Shown here piece by piece: positions 1 through 9,995 of a DNA stretch of 64,000 nucleotides. The position numbers and the translations under genes were made by a program. Location: NCBI RefSeq assembly GCF_000350225.1, contig NW_005179134.1, positions 80,773 to 144,772 on the forward strand, in the 5' to 3' direction. A model generated the notes under the pieces. The model made no database searches. It was given only the letters and a program-made list of their open reading frames with translations, and was not told the origin of the DNA. Positions within the stretch are counted from its first letter, which is position 1; each line of letters opens with the position of its first letter. The stretch comes from Chondrus crispus. Its lineage: Eukaryota; Rhodophyta; Florideophyceae; Gigartinales; Gigartinaceae.

Positions 1-3000
1 ACAAAGGGGAGTCGTTCAGCTAACTTGTCTATGATGATGCCCCTGGTTGCCAGTGACGTCACAATGGTAGATCAACGGAATTGATGCATCGGAACTGTAG
101 GCCAATACTGCGGTCTTATTTTAACTAAAATTCAACTCCCAATTGCACTGTTGGTTGGCCAGCCTGAGAGTGTCTAGTTGAAACGCTCCTGTATACTACG
201 CTCTAGCCAATGAGCGCATAGAACACACTGCTGGCGTACGGTCTATGGTATTCCTAAGCGACCAATCATCACTGCATACTTCCTACTCGGCGGCCTCAAT
301 GTCACCGTTTCTGAAGGGTGACGTCACAACATTCCACACAAGCGCACAAGGCGCCCGTCGTAGGATTAGGGGAGGCCAGGAGATAAAATGCGCGGCATGC
401 AAACCGTAACTGCAACTTGTAACGGGTCTAGAGAAGGCAGGCTTTCCAGGCCGCTGGAATGAGCGAGTCGCCTGGATGCATGTAAAGTTTACGTAGAGCA
501 GAGCCGCGGGGCAGTGACAGTGGTGGTGCACAGGTCAAAAAATCCTCCGCCCCATTTAGAACAATACGATCCACATTCGCCCCATCCCAGACCAAAAAGC
601 ACCTTCTCACAAGTTGTGAGAAGGTGCTTTTTGTCCACTGTGTTGTGAGTCACAACACAGTGGACACACCGACACTCCGCTCCTTGTACTGTACAGCGTA
701 CAATGTCCCGTACACACCCATTTCAACGGTCAATCAGCCTATATTAGATACATTACAATGTTGTCAAGATGACAACCCCATCAGCAAACGAGAGACAGCA
801 TCAGTGCCTCGATATTCCGACTGTTCGCAATGTGGTATCAGCGTGTACCACTCGAAGGGTACGTGTGAACTTCACGCATATACGCTGATATCAACATGAA
901 CTGGAACTGTATCAATGCCGTTCCTTCGTTTACGCGTTGTTGTCACTTTTCACCCCCACTCTGTCATAGCACCTTGCGGCCATCGGCTTTCGGGATTATG
1001 AAGGAGAGGTGATGGGATCACCATCTCGTTCACATTACCATACGGCCTCTGAATTATTTGCGGCTCCCTTCTATTTTGCATCGCCAAATGCTTTTCCGGA
1101 ACAATCTACCGTTCACTTGCAACTGCAGTATCACAGGTAAACATCTACGGGCAGTTGAGCCCGAAGCCACTGGAATGTTGGACAGCTTGGCACTTATCGC
1201 TTTCCACATCTCCGCCATGACTATTGAACGCACACGATTGTGCCCTTCCGACGTATCTATTTCGATGAAGAACAGGAGATAACGTACGAAGACGTACAAA
1301 CACAATCGCCCTCTAATGCGAGCAGCCTCGCCCAGTCAATGGCTACACGCGGTACAGTATTAGTTTCAAGAGACGCCGACAAGTGCGGTGATTACCATTT
1401 GTCGCAGAGAAGTGACTGTTATGAAACTGACTCAGTGATGGACAGCACTGCCGCGTATCCGTCAAAGACCACAATTGATGACTCACAGCTCATGTACTGT
1501 AGAGCAACATCGCGCATAATCTCCCAGCCAGTGTAAGGCCAGAGATTCCGGTGCTGAAGAACCACATGATGGTTTTCACCAGTTGGTTTTCACTGACGCA
1601 GACGTGTGCAGCATTTTGGGGTTCCTCAATTCTCTACGTGATTTCCACTGCTTTCAATATTTCTTCGGCAATATAAATGACCTTTTTCCGGTCTGCTGCA
1701 AATGCTGCCAGTCAACTACGTGCACTGATCTCGCCGCAATTCCAACACCATGCACGTGTAATGACCGTTGTACTGTTCTGCGGCTGAGAGAAGTTCTCTC
1801 AGAGAACCATCGCTGCTCCGACTAGGCAGTGGATCTTGCTTGAATTCAAGCTCCTCGTTCTTTGCATCTAAGTCAAAAAAGGAGCCCCTGCTGGAGCCCC
1901 TGCATGGACAGCGTCCATGCTGTCTTAAAGGAGCCCCTCCAGAAATGCTTGCAAGCTAGAATTAGCACGGAGAGCAGTGACCCCACCACGAGTCCCTTTG
2001 CTGTGTTGTCTTCGCAAGCAATGAATGAGCTGTTTTTTGTTTTTGTTTTCTGTATCTCATAGCCGGAGAACTGTCGTCATTCGCTACGGAGCTGGGCCGC
2101 ACAGTCGGATAGTAGACCCTTGTTGCATTCAAACTTGTTCTTGGACAGCATGTATTCATCTCTTTGTATCTGAGACTTCACTCTCCTGTGCCACTTGCTG
2201 ACGTTCTAGCCTCACATTGGCTCATGAAATGTAGCTCAATGAACAATTTCAGCATGTTATCGGAAGCATGAATGCACATCTTTTGTTGAACATCTTGTAA
2301 AGAAGAGCGGGATCCTTCTCTAATTGCAAACTATTCTCAGTGGATTCGTGCCAAATGCAAATGAATCAAAAATTTGCGAGCCTCAGATGTTCTTCTCAGT
2401 GCAGCAGGACATCGTGTCCGTTCTGTCTTGGAGCACTCGCTGACGGTGCCGTGGTTCTTCTCGCTATCCGCAGCGAGTGGAAACAAAGCATAGAAAAGCA
2501 ATTTCGGAAACCGCCCCGCGCCTACCTACCTCCTCCCAATCAGTCTCGGCGGAGGCTCGCCGTGTACAGTATCATGCTACGGTATCATTTGAAACTGACC
2601 CAACCACGAATGTAAATATTCTTCGACCTGAGATATATATGAATAAGCCTTCCTTCCAAACGCGGGGATCGAAGCGAGTATTCTTCTGCTCTCTTTGCGA
2701 TACACTTCACTGGTGATTTCGCAGTGGCAACTTTCTGATGTTGCAGTTCAAAGCGCTTCCCTGCAGATCAAGCAGCGTTGGTAGCCGCCGAGGGAACATT
2801 TCCTAAGACGGAAGGCCTCTGCCCCGAGCGATAGAGTTGCCGAAGACGGTCCGTTTTTTTTTAGCCGTGTTCGTTTGTTTAACAGTTTCAACAAAATAAA
2901 TATTTTATTTACATACTCAGAAAGGGGCACTGTACACATTTGGCCGCTGCGCATTTCATCGAACACACGAACGGGCTGCAGAGGCCCTCACATGCCTCCT

Positions 3001-4425
3001 TCGACTGATTCTGGCAAGGTGAGTTGTCGACCTTTAGCAGCTCTGCGCGGACAGAATTGTGTCTGTGACAAGGAATATTCCTTGCCTGCTCGATGAACCA
3101 CGGGGATCGGAGGAAAACGGAAACTGTGCTTCCACACGCCTTCCCGGGATGGACAGAATCGAAAGACTAAGAGGTGGTCTTCCTTGTGCGCATTGTGCGT
3201 AGCGCTACCGGCAAATACATGACAGAAATATACCGGAGGGCAAGGGCAGGACTACAACTGCACGTCTTGGGGGCGGGGCACGTAATTCCAGAACATGCAT
3301 GAGAGAACGGCAGATAGCTGTTCAGTATTCCGTCGGTCGTTGGAGTTTGCATGATTTCACTTACATCGGTGGACGGCACTCCTGTCCGACTGGTAGTCTT
3401 GTCTTGCCTTGCTGTCACAAACTCAAGCAGTTGTTTTGCAATCTCAACTACAACATAATATCGGTTTGATCGGCAGGGGCACCATGCCTCTTGGCTTGCG
3501 CATGTCCCAACCACGTGGGTTCGAATTGAGGGTTGCAAAGAATTTCGGTATTAGTGATCAGAGATGTTCCACTTGGTACCACGGGGTCAGAGAGCGCGCG
3601 ATCGATATAAAACGAATGATATTATTGTCAAGACAACCCTTGTCGTGTCGAGGGTGCCTTCAGGCGAAACGAAGCATCGCCTGGGCTTTTGAGCAGAAAA
3701 TTCATCCATAACACCGCAATCCACAGACTAATCGCATCTTGATCCATTTCATGTCAAAGGCCAGAATGTCAGGGTCGTCATTAAACGTGGAGACGCCGAT
3801 CGTAAGAAAGAGAAGCGAACGTGTAAATAACGCTTGCACTCATTCGCACGTCGAACAAGATGCATCTCTTTTGCAGCTGCAGCGGGAATCTTGAATGCTG
3901 GTCTGGAAAACAGATTCGGTGCAAGCGCACAGATCATCAGAGATGGGTAGAAGAACAGGACATGACTACTTCTTCCGATCGAAATGACCACCGCGGTATG
4001 CTTTCCAAACTTTGTCTTTTTGACAAACCACTTTCCTCTCTGCGGCCCCTGATTTGTCTTCAGTGACGTTGCTGTCCGAGCACAATTCGTTAGCTCACTT
4101 TCAGGTGTGCAGGTCACAGGCAAAGGAGCATGTGAAAGCCTTCTCCAGCCTTCGTGTGTTCGTACGGCTTCGATTGCACTGGAGTCGGCCAGAGAGCAAC
4201 AAATACCACGACGTTTTGCTTTCACAGATATAGTTCCGATACATGGCTTCAAACAAAGACTGCACTGGCAGAGCACTTTGATGATACTGTTGGAGAAGGC
4301 AATCGCACGTCTCGCCGCATCATCGCGTATCAGAGTGCCTTGAAATACCGTTGTGTGTCGTCCCCAGAAGTTATTGTTTTCCGACAGCGGTCAGTTGTGT
4401 AGCTTGCGTGGCCTCCCTCCTGCGT
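1..4425. other. Gene-poor leading stretch
   Basis: No open frame here has a recognisable domain, convincing composition or a promoter-like context. The frames present are short (at most about 175 codons, at 3749-4276 on the minus strand) and look like chance. The only structure seen is the pair of abutting hairpins at 593-666 and small imperfect repeats near 1880-1930. Confidence 0.5.
593..666. repeat. Two abutting near-spacerless hairpins
   Basis: Arms 593-612 and 614-633 are perfect 20-bp reverse complements separated by one base. They run directly into a second perfect inverted repeat, arms 632-648 and 650-666 (17 bp), again with a one-base spacer. No gene, TIR or target-site duplication is attached. 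The geometry suggests templated inverted duplication rather than a transposon end. Confidence 0.85.
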
Positions 4426-5580
4426 CTAAGATTCGCCCCCCTTGGCAATCTTCCCAATCTTCCGCAACAGCTTCTGCTCCTTAAACTTCTTGCGCTTGAG
4501 AAACCTCTTCTTCCGCTCCTCCCTGGTAGCGCCCCAGTTCTGCTTAAGTTGCGCGACGCGCATAGCCAGCAATTTCGGGTCCGGGGCTTTCTCGCCGTCG
4601 AAAAAGGTGGCGCGCTTCTCCGAGCCCTCCGCGAGATACTCTCCCCACTTGTCCTGATGATTCTTCTCCACATGCCCAAAGACGTCGGACACGTCAAACG
4701 GCCACGCATGCATCCAAATATAATCTTCCTTCCGACCAGGGCATCCGAAACACAAGCACAGGCGACAGGCAATCCAGTCGGCCTCACCTGTCGCCGCGTC
4801 GCGCTCCGCAACAGTCAGCCAATTCACATTGTCCAGTGACTTGTTCACTACCTCCCCCTCGCCGTCCAGCCTAACGACCACTCCTTTCCCCTTCCTCGCA
4901 TTTCCATTCCCCACATCTTCTACACCTCCCTGCCTGTCCCCTTTGACCTCTCCCTCCGAAGGTTCCACTCGCTTCCGCGGTACCTTCTTGTCACCAGCGT
5001 CGCGCCCCAAAACCGACAGCCCTTCCTTCTCGGCCATTGCCTTGTCCTGCGCCTCCCCCTTGCCCTTTCTCGAATCCCCCTTCCCCACCACCTCCTCACC
5101 TCTCGGCTCGTCCGCCCCGCCGTCCCCCTCCAACCCTTCCACCTTCATCTGCGATGCGCTCTCCTCACCAGCGTGCCGCCGCCTTTTTTCCGGCTGCCAC
5201 GCTTCCGTCGGCGGATCCAAAAAGTGCTTTGGCGGAGCCGTCCCCGTCGACGGCGGGATCTCCAGCGTGCCGGTCTCCGCGTCCTCCGACGACCTGCCGC
5301 CCTCCTGCGCGCCCTCCCGCGCGCGCTCCCCCTCGCTACTCGTCGCCTTCTTGCGCTTGAGGCGGGCGACCTCGCGATCGGCCAGAAACTTGACGACGTC
5401 CGCGTCGGCAAAGCCGTGCCGCGCAAGCCACTCGCGCAGCAGAAACTCGAACGGCGGGCGCGGCTCGCCCGGGAGCGGGAGCACGTAGTCGATGCGTACG
5501 GGGCGCGGCGCGCACGCCGCGCGCGCGGCGACCGCGGCCGACGCCGCGGCGCGCATCGCGGCGGACGGCGGCTGGTGCAT
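4426..5580 (-). CDS. Basic zinc-finger-like protein, function unknown
   Basis: Reads as 384 residues from the ATG at 5580; the frame is open about 65 codons further upstream, but that part looks non-coding. After an Ala-rich start comes a compact segment (about residues 25-80) rich in aromatic and acidic residues. A long low-complexity Glu/Lys/Gly linker with basic nuclear-localisation-like runs follows. Near residue 272 is a Cys-x2-Cys pair, then a Trp-rich stretch and a His-x4-His pair at about 303/308, resembling a C2H2 or BED-type finger with a long loop. The C-terminus (about 345-384) is strongly basic and probably helical, as in nucleolar or RNA-binding proteins. I do not recognise the family. 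A nuclear nucleic-acid-binding role is inference only. Codon third positions are GC-rich, and the minus strand reads as protein while the plus strand reads as low complexity. Confidence 0.65.
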   Translation of the reverse strand: MHQPPSAAMRAAASAAVAARAACAPRPVRIDYVLPLPGEPRPPFEFLLREWLARHGFADADVVKFLADREVARLKRKKATSSEGERAREGAQEGGRSSEDAETGTLEIPPSTGTAPPKHFLDPPTEAWQPEKRRRHAGEESASQMKVEGLEGDGGADEPRGEEVVGKGDSRKGKGEAQDKAMAEKEGLSVLGRDAGDKKVPRKRVEPSEGEVKGDRQGGVEDVGNGNARKGKGVVVRLDGEGEVVNKSLDNVNWLTVAERDAATGEADWIACRLCLCFGCPGRKEDYIWMHAWPFDVSDVFGHVEKNHQDKWGEYLAEGSEKRATFFDGEKAPDPKLLAMRVAQLKQNWGATREERKKRFLKRKKFKEQKLLRKIGKIAKGGES

Positions 5581-6077
5581 CGCGGCGCTCGCCTCACTCC
5601 TTGCTCTCGTGCCGGACGCCGAGGGCCGATGCTCGCCTGACGGCTGTGAGACTTGCACGTAGATACTGTACAACTTGACACGTCCGCTCTTCTTTGGCTT
5701 ACAGAGTGTGTTTGGGCAATCTGGATGGGTCTTTGTTGTATGTTTTTTGGTCGTTTCATGCCGACTGGATTGCACAGTTGAAAGTGCGAGAAATTAGATC
5801 AACGTGTGCAGCAAAATTAGCAAAAAAGCAAAATAGTTGCACACGTGTACAACCTTTACTGGCTGCGCTAGAATTCAAAATTTGCTCATTAATATAATAT
5901 AATATGTTGCTATATTTAATTATTAATATAATGACTCAGAATTCTGCTTCGACTCGCACAATTCTTTTTGCATTTACGTCTTCCCCCCCCCCGCCCCGTC
6001 CCTTGACTGACCGCCAGCCACGCCCGTTCCCCAGGCGCGATCTGCCATGGCCGACCTCTGCTTCCCCCAACTTCACC

Positions 6078-6938
6078 ATGTCGACCGCACTGTGGCGCGC
6101 CCTTCCCACGCACGCGCGCCCCGTCTTCGCCATTTCGCACCGACCTATGCACGACGACTCTGCTGCCCTCAACATTCACAAAGACCCTGCCGCTGCCGCA
6201 AAGGAATTGGCACGTCCCCCTCACGAGGCAGTCATCCCCTCCGCCACCCACCCACCGTTTCTTCGACTCACCACTCCCCTACCTACATACCTCTCGCTGC
6301 AGGACGACGCCGATTACCCCGACTGGCTGTGCCGCATCCAGGACCCGCTCCCGACTAGGGAGGAGCTACTGCGCGAGGCGAGCGGGCACTACGCCCGCGG
6401 CGGGCACGACGAGCTATTCGAGTGCATGGCCGAGGCCGATATGAAGCAGAAAGGGCGGTTCTGTCGTAGAAACGATTCTCCGACATGTTACAACCTCACG
6501 CCCCCCCGTCGTGCCACCCCTGCCACCAGCTGCGCCCTCCCCAGCATCGAGCCCGCTTCTGCACACCTCTCCACCGCCGCTACGGCCACCTCCGCGAACG
6601 CCCCTTCCGTCCCCAGCTGCCGCCCCATCTCGAACGCGTCCAGCTCCAACCCGCGCGCACCGCTCCCGTGTGAGAGTGACGCCCGCCGTACCATCTCCGC
6701 CCACACGTCGCGCACGCCCTTGATCAAGCCCATATCGGCGCCGAGGAAAGCGTCCTCGGCCTCTTGGATCCGCAGCACGTTCACGTCCAATTCCTCCCCG
6801 ACCTTGCCGCCTTCTTGCAGGATCGCCACCGCGTCCGATACCGCCCGTGATCCATCCGTACCAGCCTCCCGCGCGTCTGCTTGCTCAATCGATTGCAAGC
6901 GGGCATGCAAAAAGCTGTGCGCGCGCTCCAACACCTGA
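6078..6938 (+). CDS. Mitochondrial large-subunit ribosomal protein mL54-like
   Basis: The ATG at 6078 begins a protein with an Arg/Ala-rich N-terminus suited to mitochondrial import. Around residues 75-130 lies the diagnostic mL54/MRPL37 stretch: an acidic run, then Tyr-Pro-x-Trp-Leu, a Pro-containing linker, a Glu-rich helix and a short Arg/Lys/Asn-rich tail ending near 6480. mL54 is a component of the mitoribosomal large subunit. The frame stays open to 6938, but from about 6490 it is Ser/Pro/Thr/Ala-rich and exactly antisense to the protein-like minus-strand frame 6488-7030. The true C-terminus is therefore probably near 6480-6500, by a short splice or a sequence error I cannot resolve. 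Family call is good; 3' end uncertain. Confidence 0.6.
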   Translation: MSTALWRALPTHARPVFAISHRPMHDDSAALNIHKDPAAAAKELARPPHEAVIPSATHPPFLRLTTPLPTYLSLQDDADYPDWLCRIQDPLPTREELLREASGHYARGGHDELFECMAEADMKQKGRFCRRNDSPTCYNLTPPRRATPATSCALPSIEPASAHLSTAATATSANAPSVPSCRPISNASSSNPRAPLPCESDARRTISAHTSRTPLIKPISAPRKASSASWIRSTFTSNSSPTLPPSCRIATASDTARDPSVPASRASACSIDCKRACKKLCARSNT

Positions 6939-7030
6939 TCCCGAGCCGACCAGAGCTGCCGCGCGCTCGCTTGCTGAAACTCCGCCCCGATCTTCCCCCG
7001 AGCTCTCCGTCCGAGCTCTCGCACCGGCAT
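6488..7030 (-). CDS. Alpha-helical protein of unknown function
   Basis: A 180-residue frame from 7030 has the composition of a real helical protein: alternating Ala/Glu/Arg/Leu amphipathic stretches, few prolines, and a possible coiled coil at about 10-110. I recognise no domain. It is convergent with, and overlaps antisense, the trailing frame of the mL54-like gene. The plus strand there is low-complexity Ser/Pro, so the minus strand is the better coding choice. Upstream on the same strand (about 7060-7310) another frame stays open and ends at a GT that could be a splice donor, so an additional 5' exon is possible. A mitochondrial or organellar role cannot be shown. Confidence 0.5.
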   Translation of the reverse strand: MPVRELGRRARGKIGAEFQQASARQLWSARDQVLERAHSFLHARLQSIEQADAREAGTDGSRAVSDAVAILQEGGKVGEELDVNVLRIQEAEDAFLGADMGLIKGVRDVWAEMVRRASLSHGSGARGLELDAFEMGRQLGTEGAFAEVAVAAVERCAEAGSMLGRAQLVAGVARRGGVRL

Positions 7031-9110
7031 CCACCTCCTCCTTCTCGCCCAAGCGCTCCGCCCCCCTCCCCCGGACTACTACGCAACCTCTGCCCTCCTC
7101 TCCGCTCTACCGTCCGCGGAGCGCTCCTGCCCGCACAGCCGCGCGGAGTGGGCGTCCCTGACGCCCATCTCCCCGACGCGCACCTCCGCGCATTTGCGGG
7201 CATTGCCGGCGGGGCGCTGCTGCGCGGTGCGTCGCGATGCGTCGCCGTAGCGACTGCGCGCGGCGGTGTGTAGCGTTGGCGGGCGGCGTCGGGACGCTTG
7301 TGATTTGAGTCGCGCGGAGAAACAGGCGTCAGCTGTTCATGTGAACATGCAGCTGTGAACAGCTGCATGAGGGTGTCGGCGGCCGAAAGGGCGCGCACTA
7401 TCGTTCCTGCCGCGGCGCCTACGCAGCGTACACGCGACACTGCACCCCCGCCGCGCGCGCCTTAGCCGCCCCAATCCACACACCCCGGCCAAATCCACCC
7501 CTTGGCCCGCTAACTGTTGCCCCCCGTGACAGAAAATGTGCCATTTTAAGAAGAATTTTGGCTGCGGACATTTTACGCCTTGTCTGCAAGTAGCGTGGCG
7601 AGTAGAGCTGTCCATCACGCCGTTCATGCAGCAGTCTCTCATCACGATCAATAAGTTGCACATGTGCACCACAGCAATGCAAAGCCGCTCCCGATGTTTG
7701 ATCGCATGTTGAATCTCGTGGTGATTGTAACAGTGCTTGCATGTCAGATTGAGACGCTGAGTACACTCTTCTGTGAAATCATGTAGTGCTCTCTTTGCAA
7801 ATTATTTTGTTTCTTGGTTCTTGTCTCAACTTTTGGCAGTGCACTTTTGAAGCTGAACTCCCTCGCGCGTCTATACCGAGGCAGGGCACAAGCACACCAC
7901 TACCTCAGCATCTGATAAAACGAACCAAGGCGCCTGTCTACTCGTGTTAGCCCTCTAGTCCCAGCCTGCATCCTGTACCGCACTGCCCCTTTAACTAAAT
8001 ACTCATGGGACGTGATTGCCGCCGATGCATTACGTCTAGCGGGTTGTCGGCGGGAGACGCAAAGTTGCGCAAGGCATTGTGCACTGTATACTACATGCAG
8101 AATTCTCTACAACAGGGCACAGAACTACATAGAGCGTAATTCTGCAAATACTGTACGGTTTTGAAGAGCTCGGACATCCCGTACGAATTCTGGGTGAAAC
8201 GTGAAGGGACTACCGGTGGTACTCTCCGTGTGATGAGGACGGGAGAAGGTCAGGGGGGAACAGGAGATCCAGAACAGGTGCTGGGCTTGTCTGCCGCTGT
8301 CTTTTCTTCGCATGTTAACTTCGCTTAAATATATGTGCTCGATCCTGCTCGCGTCGTATCTATCCATCGCTAGCTTAATCGGGCTGTGCCGATATCGATT
8401 GCCTCTGCACGCATCCAGACCCTTGTTGTCTCCTCTTCGCGTTCGCCCTTGCGCGATGAGGTTCCGACCATTCGCCACGGTCGTGCTTGACCCATGCCCT
8501 GTCCACCATCGCAGTTTTGCTGATAGCTGACGCTTCGCTCCATATCTGACCTGCACATACGCGCCCTTATTAATCGTCGTACATATTTATACACGCAATG
8601 AGTATCAGTTGGATATCCACGGCCATTGGCATTGAAAAAAGCCACTTGGCCTTGTGCTATCTAGAACGGTACAGCACAACCCCACATGGAGAGTTCTCGA
8701 ACTGCATCGCACCAAACAATCACCGCAATCCACCAGTCTACATGCACATGGAAGCAGAAAGGCGCACAAGTATGTCAAGTGTGCCCGGACGGCAAGAGAA
8801 CCGCTTTCTTTCGCAGTCACTGCAATGAAATTGTATCCAAGTTCAAGGGTTTCATTGTGTCTCTCTGCTCGTGAGCTCATATGGTCTGTAATCGCGCTCT
8901 TGACGCAGTGTGAGTACTTCAGTCATGTTGCAGATTTCTGTTGCAGATGTCTACTACCGGACATCAAAAACAAACACGCACACGAAGCTTCGGGAAGAGA
9001 AGCAGGAGGTTTGACATGTACGTGCCCACAGTATAGAGTGCCTACGCCGCTGCAAAGCATCACACGTGATGACTACCCGCTTACCGGTCGAGCCATGACA
9101 CACGGAGTTT
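7031..9110. other. No gene seen
   Basis: The first 300 bases are GC-rich and may hold an upstream exon of the minus-strand gene ending at 6488. Near 7326-7362 there is an imperfect inverted/direct repeat built on a CAGCTG core. The rest has only short frames without family resemblance, and I see no tRNA, transposon end or promoter worth naming. Confidence 0.4.
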
Positions 9111-9111
9111 C

Positions 9112-9995
9112 ACTTCAATACTGACGAGGCAGAGTGCCATATGAAGATTTAGTTTGTACTTGTCATGCTTGTTATCACGATCAACACATGCGGCATGCGG
9201 AGAATGGAACAAGCCAAGGCCCTACCGATAGCGTCACCTCCACAGCCGCTTCCTGGTGCGATACCACACTCCTTTCGACATGCGGCGACGGGCCCGTCTC
9301 TTAACGCCTCGGATAATTCGGGCTCACAACCGCCATGATACCAACCATACCACTCGCCATGCCAACGGCAACAGTCCCGCGCTCGAAGTTCAGCGCAATG
9401 GTTAGCAATCCTCCTAGCTCTGGTAGAGTACCATCGCCCTGTTCGACAAATGCTCTGTACTTATCATTATCATTGCCGATTGCGTTCAAGGGCCAAATAC
9501 CTTCACATCCATGAGCAACCGTTTCGCAGTTTTCGTCCATGTCAGAAGCACCAGGACTCACTTCAATACTGACGAGGCGGTGAAGATTTAGTTTACACTT
9601 GTCATGCTTGATATCACGATTAATACATGCGGAGACTGCAACAACTCATGGCGCTTCCGAATGCGTCACCTCCACGGCCACTTCCTGGTGCGATACCACA
9701 CTCCTTTCGAGTTGCTGCGACGGGCCTGTCTCCTACGGCATCGGATGATTCGAACTCACAACTGCCATGATACCAACCATACCACTCTTCATACCAACGG
9801 CAACAGTCCCGCGCTCGAAGCTCAGCGCGATGGTTTCCAATCCACTTCCAAGCTCTGCCAGAGTGATTTTGGTACCATCACCCTGTTCGACAAACGCTCT
9901 GCCCTTATCGATGCCGAATGTGTTCAAGGGCCATACGCCTCCTTCACATTCATGGGCAATCGTGTCGCCGATTCGACTTCCCGTCTCAGCGTTCA
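9112..9995 (-). repeat. Tandem duplication of the receptor 3' end
   Basis: About 447 bp at 9112-9558 is repeated, diverged but colinear, from 9559 to about 9995. Both units start with the same 20-odd bases (TCACTTCAATACTGACGAGG) and contain the 3' flank plus the last ~85 codons of the NB-ARC/WD40 gene. The proximal unit is the functional 3' end; the distal one is a partial copy. Differences are scattered substitutions and small indels, so the duplication is not recent. Confidence 0.85.
9301..9561 (-). pseudogene. Truncated copy of the NB-ARC/WD40 C-terminus
   Basis: An 86-codon frame that is clearly homologous to the last ~80 residues of the neighbouring 1,237-residue receptor. It shares the post-WD segment with the Glu-Gln-Gly-Asp-Gly motif and the Met-Val-Gly-Ile-Met-Ala-Val-Val end, and keeps its own stop at 9301-9303. 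It has no WD repeats, NB domain or promoter of its own, so it is a relic of the tandem duplication. It could serve as donor sequence for gene conversion of the active copy, but that is speculation. Confidence 0.8.

Noticed and set aside
3500-3530. GTGGGTTCGAATTG resembling a tRNA B box
   Set aside because: No A box at the right distance and no foldable cloverleaf.
4829-5488. Plus-strand frames of up to 219 codons rich in Ser and Pro
   Set aside because: Shadow of the minus-strand basic protein; composition reflects complement of Glu/Lys/Gly codons.
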